A DNA stretch of 37,580 nucleotides from an uncultured Bacilli bacterium (lineage in GTDB: Bacteria > Bacillota_I > Bacilli_A > RF39 > UBA660), in assembly GCA_944358375.1 (NCBI GenBank), contig CALVQT010000009.1:1-37580 (forward strand). Reading direction: 5' to 3'. Positions 7,192-15,774 of the stretch are shown here, piece by piece. Position 1 is the first letter of the stretch. Every line of letters starts with the position of its first letter. The notes beneath the pieces are model-generated. The model ran no database searches and was not told where the DNA came from. It saw only the letters and a list, made by a program, of their open reading frames with translations. A program made the position numbers and the translations under genes.

Positions 7192-7695
7192 CTATTTTTG
7201 TTTTTTCATTATTGCTGTATATGCAGAGATAATTTCTAAAAAATTTCCTATCATTCCTACATATGCTTGAACTTTAAAATTATAAATAAGCCAAATAATT
7301 GCACATATTCCATAAATAATCTTAAATTTTTTTGGATTATTATAAGTAGCGCCGATCGTATAAGCTATTGTTATAATAATTGGAATAAAAGATAATACAC
7401 CATTATATGTTATAGCTAGTGCTATTAAGCATAAAGCGATGATTATTGCTAATAGAGACATGGGGATCTTTTGGTTGCTATTATCATATTTATTAAATAA
7501 CATTGTTCTTATAATTATTATTATATTAGTTATAGAAGCCGTATAAGCACCTAACAAAAAATATTGCGTCACATAAAAAACATTTGCTATTAAAAGAAAA
7601 AACATCATTCTATTCTTTTTAACAATTTGAAGTGATAGAGAATTTGTTATAATTGCTAAGATTCCAAAAATTTGTGATAAAATTATGTTTGTCAT
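7192..7695 (-). CDS. YgjV-family inner-membrane protein
   Basis: A 167-residue membrane protein with about five or six helices. It starts with ILSQIFGILAIITNSLSLQ and includes FLLIANVFYVTQYFLLGAYTA and a C-terminal YNFKVQAYVGMIGNFLEIISA segment. These match the YgjV (Imp-YgjV) family as I know it; its function is uncharacterised. The 7696-7749 gap separates it divergently from argS, so the two genes have back-to-back promoters. There is no sign of an operon with the downstream structured RNA, which has its own promoter. Confidence 0.75.
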   Translation of the reverse strand: MTNIILSQIFGILAIITNSLSLQIVKKNRMMFFLLIANVFYVTQYFLLGAYTASITNIIIIIRTMLFNKYDNSNQKIPMSLLAIIIALCLIALAITYNGVLSFIPIIITIAYTIGATYNNPKKFKIIYGICAIIWLIYNFKVQAYVGMIGNFLEIISAYTAIMKKQK

Positions 7696-7749
7696 ATAAT
7701 ACCTCTATTACATTATACAAGTTTTGTTTAAATAAGTAAAAGAGTAATG

Positions 7750-7778
7750 TTTAAAAAATATTTAAGTTATGTTATAAT
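7750..7778 (+). promoter_or_regulatory. argS promoter
   Basis: TTTAAA (7750-7755), 17 nt, TATAAT (7773-7778), giving a short 5' UTR of about 18 nt before the ATG at 7802. Confidence 0.6.
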
Positions 7779-7801
7779 TTATAAAAACGGAGATGAAATA
7801 T

Positions 7802-9523
7802 ATGAGTTTTATAAAAAATATACAAATATATATAAAAAATATAATTAACGAGTGTGGATATAATATAGATAATGTTATATTAGAAAGTTCTTCTAGACCA
7901 GACTTGGGAGAATTTCAAATTAATTGTTGTATGATGCTTGCTAAAAAGTATCAAAAAAATCCTATAGATATAGCTAATGAAATAATAGGTAAATTTGATG
8001 ATAGATTTTGTAATGTCAATATTGCGGGTCCTGGTTTTATTAATCTTAGCATTAGTGAAAAATATTTACTAGATGAAATGAATAAATCTATTGATAATTT
8101 TGATAATTTAATTGATAAATTAGATGAAAAAACAATAATAATAGATTATGGAGGGGCTAATGCGGCCAAAATTCTTCATGTAGGACATATGAGACCTGCG
8201 AATATTGGAGAATCACTAAAAAGACTTGCAAATATTCTTGGACTAAAAACAATTGGCGATGTACATTTAGGAGATTTAGGTAGACAATCTGGTATGATAA
8301 TATCAGAAATAAAGAAAAGAAATCCTAATTTATGTTATTTTGATGAAAATTATAAAGGAGAATATCCAAAATTAAAGTTAACTAATGAAGAATTAGAGAT
8401 ATATTATCCACAAGCTAGTAAAGATGCTAAGGAAAATCCTAATAGAATGGAAGAAGTTAGAAAAATAACAGCAATGGTAGATAATAAAGTTGAACCATAT
8501 TTTCATATATGGTTAGATATACTGGAAGTATCTAAAAGAGAAATTAAGAAAATTTATGATTATTTAAATTGTAATTTTGATTTATGGGAAGGAGAACTTA
8601 GCTCATTAAATGGAATTAATGATGTTTTAGACTTTTTAAAACCATACATGTATGAATCACAGGGTGCACAAGTTATTGATGTAGCAAAAGAAACAGACAA
8701 GAAAGAAATTCCACCATTAATTATTGTTAAGAATGATGGAAGTAGCATATATGCGACACGCGATTTATCTACATTGTATACTAGAATTAAAAAGTATAAT
8801 CCAGATGAAATATGGTATATAGTGGATATAAGACAATCTATGTATTTCGAGCAAATATTTAGAGTGGCATATAAAACTAAAATGGTAAGAAATGATGTGA
8901 AATTAGCACACTATTGGTTTGGAACAATGAATGGTAAAGATGGAAAGCCATTTAAAACTAGAGATGGTGGAATAATGTCTTTGGAGATGTTAATAAAACA
9001 AGTAAAAGAAGAATTATTAAAAAAAATTAATTATGATAATTCTTTGGAAGCTGATAAAATTGCAGATGAATTAACAGTAGCTACTATCAAATATGCTGAT
9101 TTATTACCTTATAGAACAACGGATTTCATATTTGATATTGATAAAATTACTTCATTTGAAGGAAAAACAGGTCCATATATTTTATATTCTATGGTTAGAA
9201 TTAAATCAATTTTGAGCAAATCTGATATTAAAAGTGGAATAATTCATAAAATATATAGTTATACACAAAGGAATATTTATATTAAAATATTAGAATTATC
9301 TAAGGTAATTGAAAGATCTTATAATGAGAAAACTCTTAGTTATATATGTGAATATTTATTTGAATTATGTAGTTTGTTTAATAAATTTTATAATGAATGT
9401 AATATATTAAATGAAAAAAATAATGAGGTTAAGGAAACATATATTGGATTGTTAAAATTAATTTATAATACTTGCGAAAAGCTATTAGATATTTTAGCAA
9501 TTAAAATTCCTGAAAAAATGTAA
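7802..9523 (+). CDS. argS: Arginyl-tRNA synthetase
   Basis: A 573-residue class I aminoacyl-tRNA synthetase charging tRNA-Arg. The HIGH signature is HVGH followed by MRPANIGESL; the KMSK region is GTMNGKDGKPFKTRDGG, the usual ArgRS divergence. The N-terminal additional domain (about 1-100) and the DALR anticodon-binding C-terminal domain (about 440-573, from TGPYILYSMVRI) are present. ATG 7802 is chosen over 7793 because GGAG abuts the earlier ATG but lies 9 nt ahead of the later one. A single gene, with the next promoter at 9532. Confidence 0.96.
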   Translation: MSFIKNIQIYIKNIINECGYNIDNVILESSSRPDLGEFQINCCMMLAKKYQKNPIDIANEIIGKFDDRFCNVNIAGPGFINLSISEKYLLDEMNKSIDNFDNLIDKLDEKTIIIDYGGANAAKILHVGHMRPANIGESLKRLANILGLKTIGDVHLGDLGRQSGMIISEIKKRNPNLCYFDENYKGEYPKLKLTNEELEIYYPQASKDAKENPNRMEEVRKITAMVDNKVEPYFHIWLDILEVSKREIKKIYDYLNCNFDLWEGELSSLNGINDVLDFLKPYMYESQGAQVIDVAKETDKKEIPPLIIVKNDGSSIYATRDLSTLYTRIKKYNPDEIWYIVDIRQSMYFEQIFRVAYKTKMVRNDVKLAHYWFGTMNGKDGKPFKTRDGGIMSLEMLIKQVKEELLKKINYDNSLEADKIADELTVATIKYADLLPYRTTDFIFDIDKITSFEGKTGPYILYSMVRIKSILSKSDIKSGIIHKIYSYTQRNIYIKILELSKVIERSYNEKTLSYICEYLFELCSLFNKFYNECNILNEKNNEVKETYIGLLKLIYNTCEKLLDILAIKIPEKM

Positions 9524-9531
9524 AATTTTTA

Positions 9532-9560
9532 TTGTATATTAAATGGTGTTATGTTATAAT
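9532..9560 (+). promoter_or_regulatory. Promoter of the rpsF-ssb-rpsR operon
   Basis: TTGTAT (9532-9537), 17 nt, TATAAT (9555-9560). It directly follows argS and precedes the S6 leader hairpin. Confidence 0.78.
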
Positions 9561-9564
9561 ACAT

Positions 9565-9604
9565 GCGAACGGGAGTTCCTTGCTTCTTTATAGAAGCCGT
9601 TAGT
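9565..9604 (+). promoter_or_regulatory. rpsF leader, probable S6:S18 autoregulatory hairpin
   Basis: AACGG and CCGTT bracket an internal loop and an apical hairpin GCTTCT-TTAT-AGAAG, placing the CCG just ahead of the ribosome binding site AAAGGAGGTG. Known rpsF leaders in many bacteria present a CCG-containing bulged stem that mimics the 16S rRNA site of the S6:S18 complex. The position and the CCG fit; the assignment is by memory of that motif. Confidence 0.6.
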
Positions 9605-9622
9605 CCAAAAGGAGGTGTAATA

Positions 9623-9910
9623 ATGAATAAATATGAAATAATGTTTATTGTTAGAGCAGATATCGATGAAAAAACACAAAAAGATACAGCAAGTGCATTT
9701 GAAAAAGTTTTAACTGACATGAAAGCTAAAATTATTAACTTTAAAGATATGGGTCAAAAAAAATTAGCTTATCCAATCAAGAAACAAATAAGAGGAAATT
9801 ATTATTTATTTAATGTTGAAGCTACTGTTCAAGCTGTTAATGAATTTGATCGAAAAGCTAGAATTGATGAAAATATCTTAAGATTTATAATCATAAGAGA
9901 AGAGGAGTAA
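9623..9910 (+). CDS. rpsF: Ribosomal protein S6
   Basis: A 95-residue small-subunit protein that binds the central domain of 16S rRNA together with S18. It begins MNKYEIMFIVRADIDE and includes the family's GQKKLAYPIKKQIRGNYYLFNVE segment. An in-frame ATG at 9563 would add 20 residues, but those lie in the structured leader; AAAGGAGGTG is positioned for 9623. It is followed after 4 nt by ssb. Confidence 0.96.
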   Translation: MNKYEIMFIVRADIDEKTQKDTASAFEKVLTDMKAKIINFKDMGQKKLAYPIKKQIRGNYYLFNVEATVQAVNEFDRKARIDENILRFIIIREEE

Positions 9911-9914
9911 TTTA

Positions 9915-10388
9915 ATGAACAAAGTAGTTTTAGTCGGAAGATTAACAAGGGATCCTGAAGTTAGAAGTACTAGTTCTGGTTTATCAACAGCCAGATTTAC
10001 TGTGGCTGTAAATAGAAATTTTAAAAACAAAGATGGTAATTATGATGCAGATTTTATCTCATGCGTAGCATTTAGAAATACTGCAGATTTTGTTGCTAAA
10101 TTTTTTAAAAAAGGTAGTCTAATTGGTTTAGAAGGTAGAATACAAACTGGAAGTTATGATGCTCAAGATGGAACTAAAAGGTATACTACTGAAGTTTCAG
10201 TAGATAATGTAGAGTTTGTTGGAAGTAAATCTGAGAATAATCAATCATTATTTAATGATAGCGCTTATATTGATAGACCATCTAATGAACCAATTGATAT
10301 GATGCCAGAATATGACATACCGACTTCTGATCCTTATGAAAATTATGATAAAGAGATATCATTAAGTGATAACGATTTACCATTTTAA
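9915..10388 (+). CDS. ssb: Single-stranded DNA-binding protein
   Basis: A 157-residue SSB. The OB fold (1-108) starts NKVVLVGRLTRDPEVRST and contains TARFTVAVNR and EGRIQTGSY. It is followed by an acidic disordered linker and the C-terminal tip DNDLPF, which recruits replication and repair partners. It is placed between rpsF and rpsR as in most Bacillota and shares their promoter; the spacing to rpsR is 12 nt with AAAGGAGG. Confidence 0.97.
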   Translation: MNKVVLVGRLTRDPEVRSTSSGLSTARFTVAVNRNFKNKDGNYDADFISCVAFRNTADFVAKFFKKGSLIGLEGRIQTGSYDAQDGTKRYTTEVSVDNVEFVGSKSENNQSLFNDSAYIDRPSNEPIDMMPEYDIPTSDPYENYDKEISLSDNDLPF

Positions 10389-10400
10389 AGGAGGAAAGAA

Positions 10401-10613
10401 ATGTCAGAATTTTATAGAAGAAAAAAAATATGTCAGATGTGTGCTGGAAAACCAGTTAATTATAAAGAAGTTGCAATAGTATCTAAATATATAAATGAAA
10501 AAGGAAAAATTTTACCTAGAAGAATGACTGGTGCATGTGCTAAACATCAAAGACATATAGCTAATCAAATTAAAATAGCAAGATATATGGCTTTGTTACC
10601 ATATATGAAATAA
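10401..10613 (+). CDS. rpsR: Ribosomal protein S18, zinc-binding form
   Basis: A 70-residue S18, partner of S6 on the 30S platform. Unlike the Cys-free Bacillus S18, it keeps C11-x-x-C14 and C46-x-x-H49, the likely zinc ligands of the C+ form. The RRMTG and KHQR..A..IK.AR..ALLPY blocks are intact. It is the last gene of the operon; an IS3-family element begins 3 nt after its stop codon. Confidence 0.95.
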   Translation: MSEFYRRKKICQMCAGKPVNYKEVAIVSKYINEKGKILPRRMTGACAKHQRHIANQIKIARYMALLPYMK

Positions 10614-10616
10614 AAA

Positions 10617-10656
10617 GATTGTATATTACATTGAAGTTGTAAAATAAAAGTAGACA
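10617..10656 (+). repeat. Left terminal inverted repeat of the IS
   Basis: Begins GATTGTATATTACATTGAAG and ends AAAGTAGACA. It matches the reverse complement of 11964-12003 at 32 of 40 positions. Confidence 0.85.
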
Positions 10657-10711
10657 CAAAAAAGATGTGTTTACTTTTTCTTTGGTATAATTTAATAAAG
10701 GAGATGAAAAA

Positions 10712-11061
10712 ATGCAAGGAAGACCTAAAGGTGGAAAAAATAAATATTACTCAAAAGAAGAAAAATTGAAATATATAAAGCAAATGCTTGAAGGTAGAAG
10801 TTGTTGGGATATTGAATGTAAAGATGGAATTGGACACGCTATAACAAACAGATAGTTAAAAAATTATAATGATTTGTGAGAAACGGTTCAGAAAATAAAA
10901 AGAAACCGGGTAATTCATTATGCAAATATTCAAATAAGAAAACTTTAACAGATATTGAAAAACTTCAATATGAAAATATGAAATTAAGAATAGAGAATGA
11001 ACGATTAAAAAAAGGATACCTTGTGAAAGGAGATGGTTCAGTTGTAGTGTTCAAGAAATAA
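10712..11061 (+). pseudogene. IS3 orfA (helix-turn-helix transposase subunit), broken
   Basis: The frame from ATG 10712 encodes a QGRPKGGKNKYYSKEEKL N-terminus and a helix-turn-helix-like region ending in NR, where TAG replaces the expected TGG (Trp). A frameshift near 10875 then moves the rest (NGSENKKKPGNS, and a leucine-zipper-like IEKLQYENMKLRIENERLKK) into another frame. Intact relatives read continuously through W-L-K-N-Y. At least one nonsense change and one indel are therefore needed to explain it, so DNA binding by OrfA is lost. Confidence 0.82.
10876..11061 (+). pseudogene. Second fragment of IS3 orfA
   Basis: A 61-residue open stretch (GTG at its 5' end has no ribosome binding site). 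It carries the OrfA C-terminal coiled coil and ends GSVVVFKK at the region where the OrfA-OrfB frameshift normally happens. It is not an independent gene. Confidence 0.75.
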
Positions 11062-11129
11062 AGCAAAAAGAATTTGAAATAGTTCAAATTCTAAGCGAAG
11101 AATATTCAATTAAATCATTATGTGAAGTA

Positions 11130-11951
11130 ATGAATATATCAAGAAGTGGATATTATAAATGGTTAAAAACTAAAGATATTTTAAATAGATATGAAATAAA
11201 TCGTAAAGATTTAGAACCATTAATCAGAGATATTCATAAAAGAAAGCCGAGTTATGGTTATCATAGGATCAATGTTATTATTCGTAGAGAAACAGGATGG
11301 ATTGTATCTGATAATTTAGTTCATAAAGTGTGTAAAATTTTAAAAATTAGAAGCAAAGCTAGACATTATAGTGTTTATAAAAAGCCTGGTGATGAATCCA
11401 TTAAATATCCAAATCTTATTAACAATAACTGGAAAACATCTAGACCATTAGAAAAAATAACATCTGATACCACAATGATTCGGTTTAAAAGACAAAGATA
11501 TGATTGGACTTATTATGTAGATGCATTTGATGATTCTATAATTGGTTCAGATGTTAAACATTTTTATCATGGAGTTAGTATGTCTAATCATAAATCAGTT
11601 TTAGATGATATGCTTAATAACAAAATAAAAAGAGGATATAAAATCCAAGAAACTATTTTTCACTCAGATCAAGGCACAGTATATTCCTCAGTGGCATTTA
11701 ATAATGCACATAAAGATTATAACATAAAAAGGTCAATGTCAAGAATAGAAACTCCAACAGATAACCTAATAATTGAATCTAAAAATGGTTGGTTAAAGAA
11801 AGAAATGTATATTGATTTTAATCAAAATGATTATGATACTGTTGAAAAATATATTAATGCGATTATATACGATCATAATTATTTAAGACCTAGTTACGCA
11901 TTAAAATATAAAACCCCAATTGAATATAGAACTCAATTAGGGTTTAAATGA
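11130..11951 (+). CDS. IS3-family transposase OrfB (DDE integrase core)
   Basis: From the internal ATG the product is 273 residues; the open frame continues upstream to about 11043 (…EIKQKEFEIVQILSEEYSI), as expected when OrfB is made as an OrfAB frameshift fusion. It has an HTH_21-like region (RKPSYGYHRIN) and the rve core with the catalytic triad in ITSDTTMI, HSDQG and TDNLIIESKNGWLKKE. The C-terminus (YNHxx-like DHNYLRPSYALKYKTPIEY) is complete. The catalytic domain looks intact but lacks a usable start and OrfA partner, so activity is unlikely. Confidence 0.88.
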   Translation: MNISRSGYYKWLKTKDILNRYEINRKDLEPLIRDIHKRKPSYGYHRINVIIRRETGWIVSDNLVHKVCKILKIRSKARHYSVYKKPGDESIKYPNLINNNWKTSRPLEKITSDTTMIRFKRQRYDWTYYVDAFDDSIIGSDVKHFYHGVSMSNHKSVLDDMLNNKIKRGYKIQETIFHSDQGTVYSSVAFNNAHKDYNIKRSMSRIETPTDNLIIESKNGWLKKEMYIDFNQNDYDTVEKYINAIIYDHNYLRPSYALKYKTPIEYRTQLGFK

Positions 11952-11963
11952 ATATCTTTTAAT

Positions 11964-12003
11964 TGTCTGCTTTTTATTGACAAGTTCAATATTACATACA
12001 ATC
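11964..12003 (-). repeat. Right terminal inverted repeat of the IS
   Basis: Its reverse complement begins GATTGTATGTAATATTGAAC and ends AAAGCAGACA, matching the left end. It lies just beyond the 3' end of the 12017-13462 gene. Confidence 0.85.
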
Positions 12004-12016
12004 TTTTAATTATATT

Positions 12017-13462
12017 CTACACTAATATAGTGATAACTGAAATAATAATTGCAATTACAAATAATATTAGTGCTAGTGGCCAAATTTTCTTTAACCAGTC
12101 TTTATATGAAACGCCAACATAGCTTAATCCTAAAGCTAGAACAGCACTTGTTGGTGCAACAAGCATTGTAACTCCATACATGCTTTGTGTTAGTACAGCA
12201 ACGACAAGACTACTTACATCTTGAGCAGCAACTTGAGGAACTACATAGTTAGCTACATATAAAATGTCAACATGTAGTGCTGATCCTAAAATCATAACTA
12301 TTGTGTTAAAGAATAAATTAAATCCTTTTCCTATGCTAAGTAAATGTCCTGCTATAGTTGGAAAGAACATTGCATTAGCTGCAAAGTAAACTACACAATA
12401 AATAAACATTACTAATAGTGCTGGTTTTAACATTTTAAGAGCACCATCTGACATATTTTTAAAAGTACCCTTAAATTTCATTCTATAGAATAATCCAAGA
12501 ATAAATGCAGCAACTAAGCAAACAATTGACATATCTGAATAGTACCATTCTCCAAATGCAACATTTTTGCCTAATAACTTGCCAAAAATAGCAACTTTTT
12601 CTTTTGAAAATTCAAATCCTTCTGTAGTTAGATGAATTTGTGGTAATGTAACTGTGAAATTTGTAATTGCATCATTTGCATTTGCAAATTCTTCTATTCC
12701 AAATACTTGACTCCACTTAGTACAAGCTAATATTAATATTATAAATAATAAACTCATAATTACTATAATTGGTACAACAGAATATTTGTTAGATATTTTT
12801 TCTCCAACAAATGTTGGTTCTTCACTTGCTTGTTCTAAGACAACTTTTTTTGTTCTTTTTGCTTTTGCTAAAAAAACAATTAATACAATTAGTGATAATA
12901 CAAGTAATATGATTTTATAAATCATTCCTGTTGTAAAATCAGTACCTAATAATTCAGCAACAGTACCGGTTGTATTATATCCAAGTGTACATCCAATAGT
13001 ACCTATTAGTATTGAACCAAATGTAGCAAGACAAGCAGTTATTCTATCATATCCCATAGTCAATATTATTTCTATAATGAATGGTAGGAATATAAATATA
13101 GCAAATCCATAATCAAATATAGATGTTATTAATGCTATTGTGATTGCTGTTCCAATTAAGAATACAAATTCTAATCCTTTTAAATTGTTTGCAATTCTAT
13201 CTACCAATGCTTTATATTTTCCGGTTTTAACTAAAACCCCGTATAATGCACCAACAGATACAAGCATAAGTAACATTTGAATAAAATAGCTAAATGCAAA
13301 TGAACTAAAAATTAATTGAAAAAAATCAAAAAATCCGATATTATACATTCCCATATCAGCTAATTCACCTTCGCTAAAATAACTTGCTGAACATAGCCAT
13401 GTCATTACGACAATTCCCAATAGTACAAACATGATTATTTTAAATAATCCAGTTTTTTTCAT
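12017..13462 (-). CDS. YfcC/DcuC-like ion-transporter-superfamily permease
   Basis: A 481-residue polytopic membrane protein with about 12 helices. It has features of the YfcC/C4-dicarboxylate-carrier group: IFDYGFAIFIFLPFIIEIILTMGYDR with GTIGCTLGYNTTGTV (about 120-175), a basic cytoplasmic loop near 205-230, and a C-terminal SMYGVTMLVAPTSAVLALGLSYVGVSYKDWLK. The pattern GxNxTG followed later by APTSA resembles the paired re-entrant regions of these carriers. The substrate is uncertain (dicarboxylate, peptide or amino acid). ATG 13462 is chosen because AGAGGAGG precedes it; an upstream ATG at 13489 overlaps that site. Monocistronic. Confidence 0.68.
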   Translation of the reverse strand: MKKTGLFKIIMFVLLGIVVMTWLCSASYFSEGELADMGMYNIGFFDFFQLIFSSFAFSYFIQMLLMLVSVGALYGVLVKTGKYKALVDRIANNLKGLEFVFLIGTAITIALITSIFDYGFAIFIFLPFIIEIILTMGYDRITACLATFGSILIGTIGCTLGYNTTGTVAELLGTDFTTGMIYKIILLVLSLIVLIVFLAKAKRTKKVVLEQASEEPTFVGEKISNKYSVVPIIVIMSLLFIILILACTKWSQVFGIEEFANANDAITNFTVTLPQIHLTTEGFEFSKEKVAIFGKLLGKNVAFGEWYYSDMSIVCLVAAFILGLFYRMKFKGTFKNMSDGALKMLKPALLVMFIYCVVYFAANAMFFPTIAGHLLSIGKGFNLFFNTIVMILGSALHVDILYVANYVVPQVAAQDVSSLVVAVLTQSMYGVTMLVAPTSAVLALGLSYVGVSYKDWLKKIWPLALILFVIAIIISVITILV

Positions 13463-13538
13463 TTTACCTAATCCTCCTCTTAAAAACATTATATAACAAA
13501 AAAGACTAATAATTCAAGAAAAACACTAGAATTTCTTG

Positions 13539-14522
13539 TTATATTAATCTTTCAATATGACTATAAATCTTATTTATATAGTTATTAAAATCACTTTCGT
13601 TTTTACAATTAACGATTTCCTTTTTTAATTCTTTGTTATTTGGGATATTTTTTAAATAAGCAAGTGCATGAGTTTTAATTTCAAGAATAGCTTTTCTTTC
13701 ATTGTATTTTTCTTTTAATGATTTGTAGTGATATACAAGCATATCTATAATTTCTTTATAGCTTGGTCTATCAATTATTTTATTGTTTTCCACATATTCT
13801 ACACATTCATTAATAAACCATGGATTTCCAATTGCTGCTCTGCCTATCATTATGGCATCACAATTTGTCATCTCAAACATTCTTTTAGCATCATATATAG
13901 TTTTAATATCTCCGTTTCCTATAACTGGTATTTTAATAGATTCCTTAACTTTTTTAATTAAGGACCAATCTGCATTTCCACTATAACCTTGCTGTCTTGT
14001 TCGAGGGTGAATTGCAATTGCACTGGCACCTGCTTTTTCTATTAATTTAGCAACTTCTACGCAATTAATATTATTACTATCCCAACCTGCTCTTATTTTA
14101 ACTGTTACAGGTATTTTAACATTATCAACTACACTTTTAACAATTTTATATATTTTTTGAGGATTTTTTAATAAACTAGATCCTGCTTGGGATTTTATCG
14201 CAACTTTAGGAACAGGACAACCCATATTAATATCTATTATATCTGGTTTAATATTTTTTTCTACAAATTTAGCAGCATATATAAAACTATCAACTTCACT
14301 ACCAAATATTTGTACACTAATAGGTCTTTCATTATTATTTATTTCCATCATATCTATGGTGTTTTTGCTATTATAAATAATACCCATATTGCTAATCATT
14401 TCAGAATAAACTAATCCTGCATTCATGTTTTTAATTATTTTTCTAAACACTTCATTAGAAACACCTGCCATTGGAGCAAATACAATTTTATTCTTAATTT
14501 CAACATTACCAATTTTCCACAT
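13539..14522 (-). CDS. dus: tRNA-dihydrouridine synthase (DusB type)
   Basis: A 327-residue FMN-dependent enzyme that reduces uridines in tRNA D-loops. The TIM barrel starts VFAPMAGVSNEVFR; DINMGCPVPKV contains the catalytic Cys102; KIRAGWD, HPRTRQQGYSG, VIGNGDI and AIMIGRAAIGNPW are the flavin- and tRNA-contacting segments. A helical RNA-binding C-terminal domain follows (about 250-327). Length and motifs fit the Bacillota DusB group. The plus-strand open frames inside it are shadows. Confidence 0.95.
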   Translation of the reverse strand: MWKIGNVEIKNKIVFAPMAGVSNEVFRKIIKNMNAGLVYSEMISNMGIIYNSKNTIDMMEINNNERPISVQIFGSEVDSFIYAAKFVEKNIKPDIIDINMGCPVPKVAIKSQAGSSLLKNPQKIYKIVKSVVDNVKIPVTVKIRAGWDSNNINCVEVAKLIEKAGASAIAIHPRTRQQGYSGNADWSLIKKVKESIKIPVIGNGDIKTIYDAKRMFEMTNCDAIMIGRAAIGNPWFINECVEYVENNKIIDRPSYKEIIDMLVYHYKSLKEKYNERKAILEIKTHALAYLKNIPNNKELKKEIVNCKNESDFNNYINKIYSHIERLI

Positions 14523-14597
14523 AATATAACCTCTTTATTACTATTATTTTAACATTAAAATAAAAAAAATAAAAAAGATTTATACTTTTTTATTCAA

Positions 14598-15647
14598 TTA
14601 TTCAATTTCAAATTTACAAGTTATGTTTTTATTTACTTCCCTAAAAGTAAATTCTCTAGCTCCTTGGGTGTTATTTATGTTTGGTATTATATCCCCACAA
14701 TTTAATATTACATTTTTATCAACTGGTGAACTTATTGTTAAGGTAAAATTCTCTCCTTGATTTACAATATTCTTTTGGGATCCAGAAGTAACAATAATAT
14801 TATTATTAGCAGTGAATTCTGTTAAATTTTCAATCGTAATAGCATATGTTTGAAGTGCTATTTTATTAAATGTAACTATGCATGATGTATCATTTGTAAT
14901 TTTATCAAATGTTAAACTATTATTATTGTATACAGCAACTTGCTCATTAGTACATTTAATAGTAGGATTATTATAACCACTATTAGGCTCAATTACCATC
15001 AATTTACTATCTCCATATAAAGCTTTTTCTGTTGTTGTTCCAATGCCGTTTTTAACTGTAACATTAATCAAGAATTCTTTTTTTTCAAATTTTATAGTAC
15101 ACGCAATATCAGAAGTAATGGCATTTATTTCAACAATATTATTCTCATCATTCCAGGAAGCACCTTTATTATTAGCACAAACTATTTCTTTAAATTCATA
15201 TCCTTCATTAGGTATTATCTTAAATTTGCCATCAGACTCTCTATTAACAATATTATTATTATTTTGATCTTCTAAGCCATTTATAACAGTAAATGTTACA
15301 TTATATTTAGCATTAACAAAATATAATTTGCATAATGCATTATTTCCATTAGCATTTACTTTCCATGCATTTTCATCAAAATCTAATGTTACATTATTAG
15401 TACAATTATATCTTTTAAATATATATTGATTTTCTTCTATACTATCACTAAAAGTAGTAACATTAGTATTTTGTGGCATTTGAGGAACACGTATGTCTTC
15501 TAAATAATATTCGTATGTGATATTTTGCGTTTCTTCTTTATTATTTGATGTCATGTTTTTCCTATGTTGTAATAATCCGATAATGCTACAAAGGCTAAAC
15601 AACAAAAATAATATACTTAAAATAACAATAAAAATTTTATTTTTCAT
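14598..15647 (-). CDS. Membrane-anchored surface protein with InlB-like repeats
   Basis: A 349-residue exported protein. Residues about 4-27 are a signal anchor. After a linker come three or four beta-rich units of about 65-75 residues, each with a strand such as FTVING or INVTVKNG, a G-Y-E/N motif and a pair of Cys (IVCANN…IACTIKF; TIKCTN…TSCIVTF; LNCGD…ITCKFEI). This is the pattern of divergent InlB B-repeats, with a probable disulfide per unit. No LPXTG sorting signal is present, so anchoring is by the N-terminal helix. GAGGT precedes the ATG. The role is unknown; host or surface binding is inferred from the repeats. Confidence 0.7.
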   Translation of the reverse strand: MKNKIFIVILSILFLLFSLCSIIGLLQHRKNMTSNNKEETQNITYEYYLEDIRVPQMPQNTNVTTFSDSIEENQYIFKRYNCTNNVTLDFDENAWKVNANGNNALCKLYFVNAKYNVTFTVINGLEDQNNNNIVNRESDGKFKIIPNEGYEFKEIVCANNKGASWNDENNIVEINAITSDIACTIKFEKKEFLINVTVKNGIGTTTEKALYGDSKLMVIEPNSGYNNPTIKCTNEQVAVYNNNSLTFDKITNDTSCIVTFNKIALQTYAITIENLTEFTANNNIIVTSGSQKNIVNQGENFTLTISSPVDKNVILNCGDIIPNINNTQGAREFTFREVNKNITCKFEIE

Positions 15648-15739
15648 ATTAACCTCTATTCTATAAATATTATATAATGATGAATAGAAGTAGTCAAGAA
15701 AACTATTTGTTATAATTTGTAAAAAATATTAAAAAATGT

Positions 15740-15768
15740 TTGACTTTTTATCAATCTTTTTATATAAT
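15740..15768 (+). promoter_or_regulatory. Promoter of rplM-rpsI
   Basis: TTGACT (15740-15745), 17 nt, TATAAT (15763-15768). Confidence 0.85.
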
Positions 15769-15774
15769 ATTTCC

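Larger units (their letters stand above)
10617..12003 (+). mobile_element. IS3-family insertion sequence, decayed
   Basis: A 1387-bp element bounded by imperfect terminal inverted repeats (10617-10656 and 11964-12003; 32 of 40 positions match). It contains a broken orfA and a DDE orfB in the staggered frames typical of IS3/IS150 relatives. The terminal TG...CA dinucleotides could be the true ends at about 10620 and 12000. No direct target duplication is evident. Instead the flanks AAAGAT and ATCTTT are inverted repeats of each other, as if the element entered the loop of a terminator hairpin behind rpsR. The orfA damage implies that it is no longer self-mobile. Confidence 0.85.

Noticed and set aside
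8560..8748. Minus-strand open frame inside argS
   Set aside because: Antisense shadow of a clear coding region.
13728..14414. Plus-strand open frames inside the dus gene
   Set aside because: They lie antisense to a full set of Dus motifs and have no own signals.
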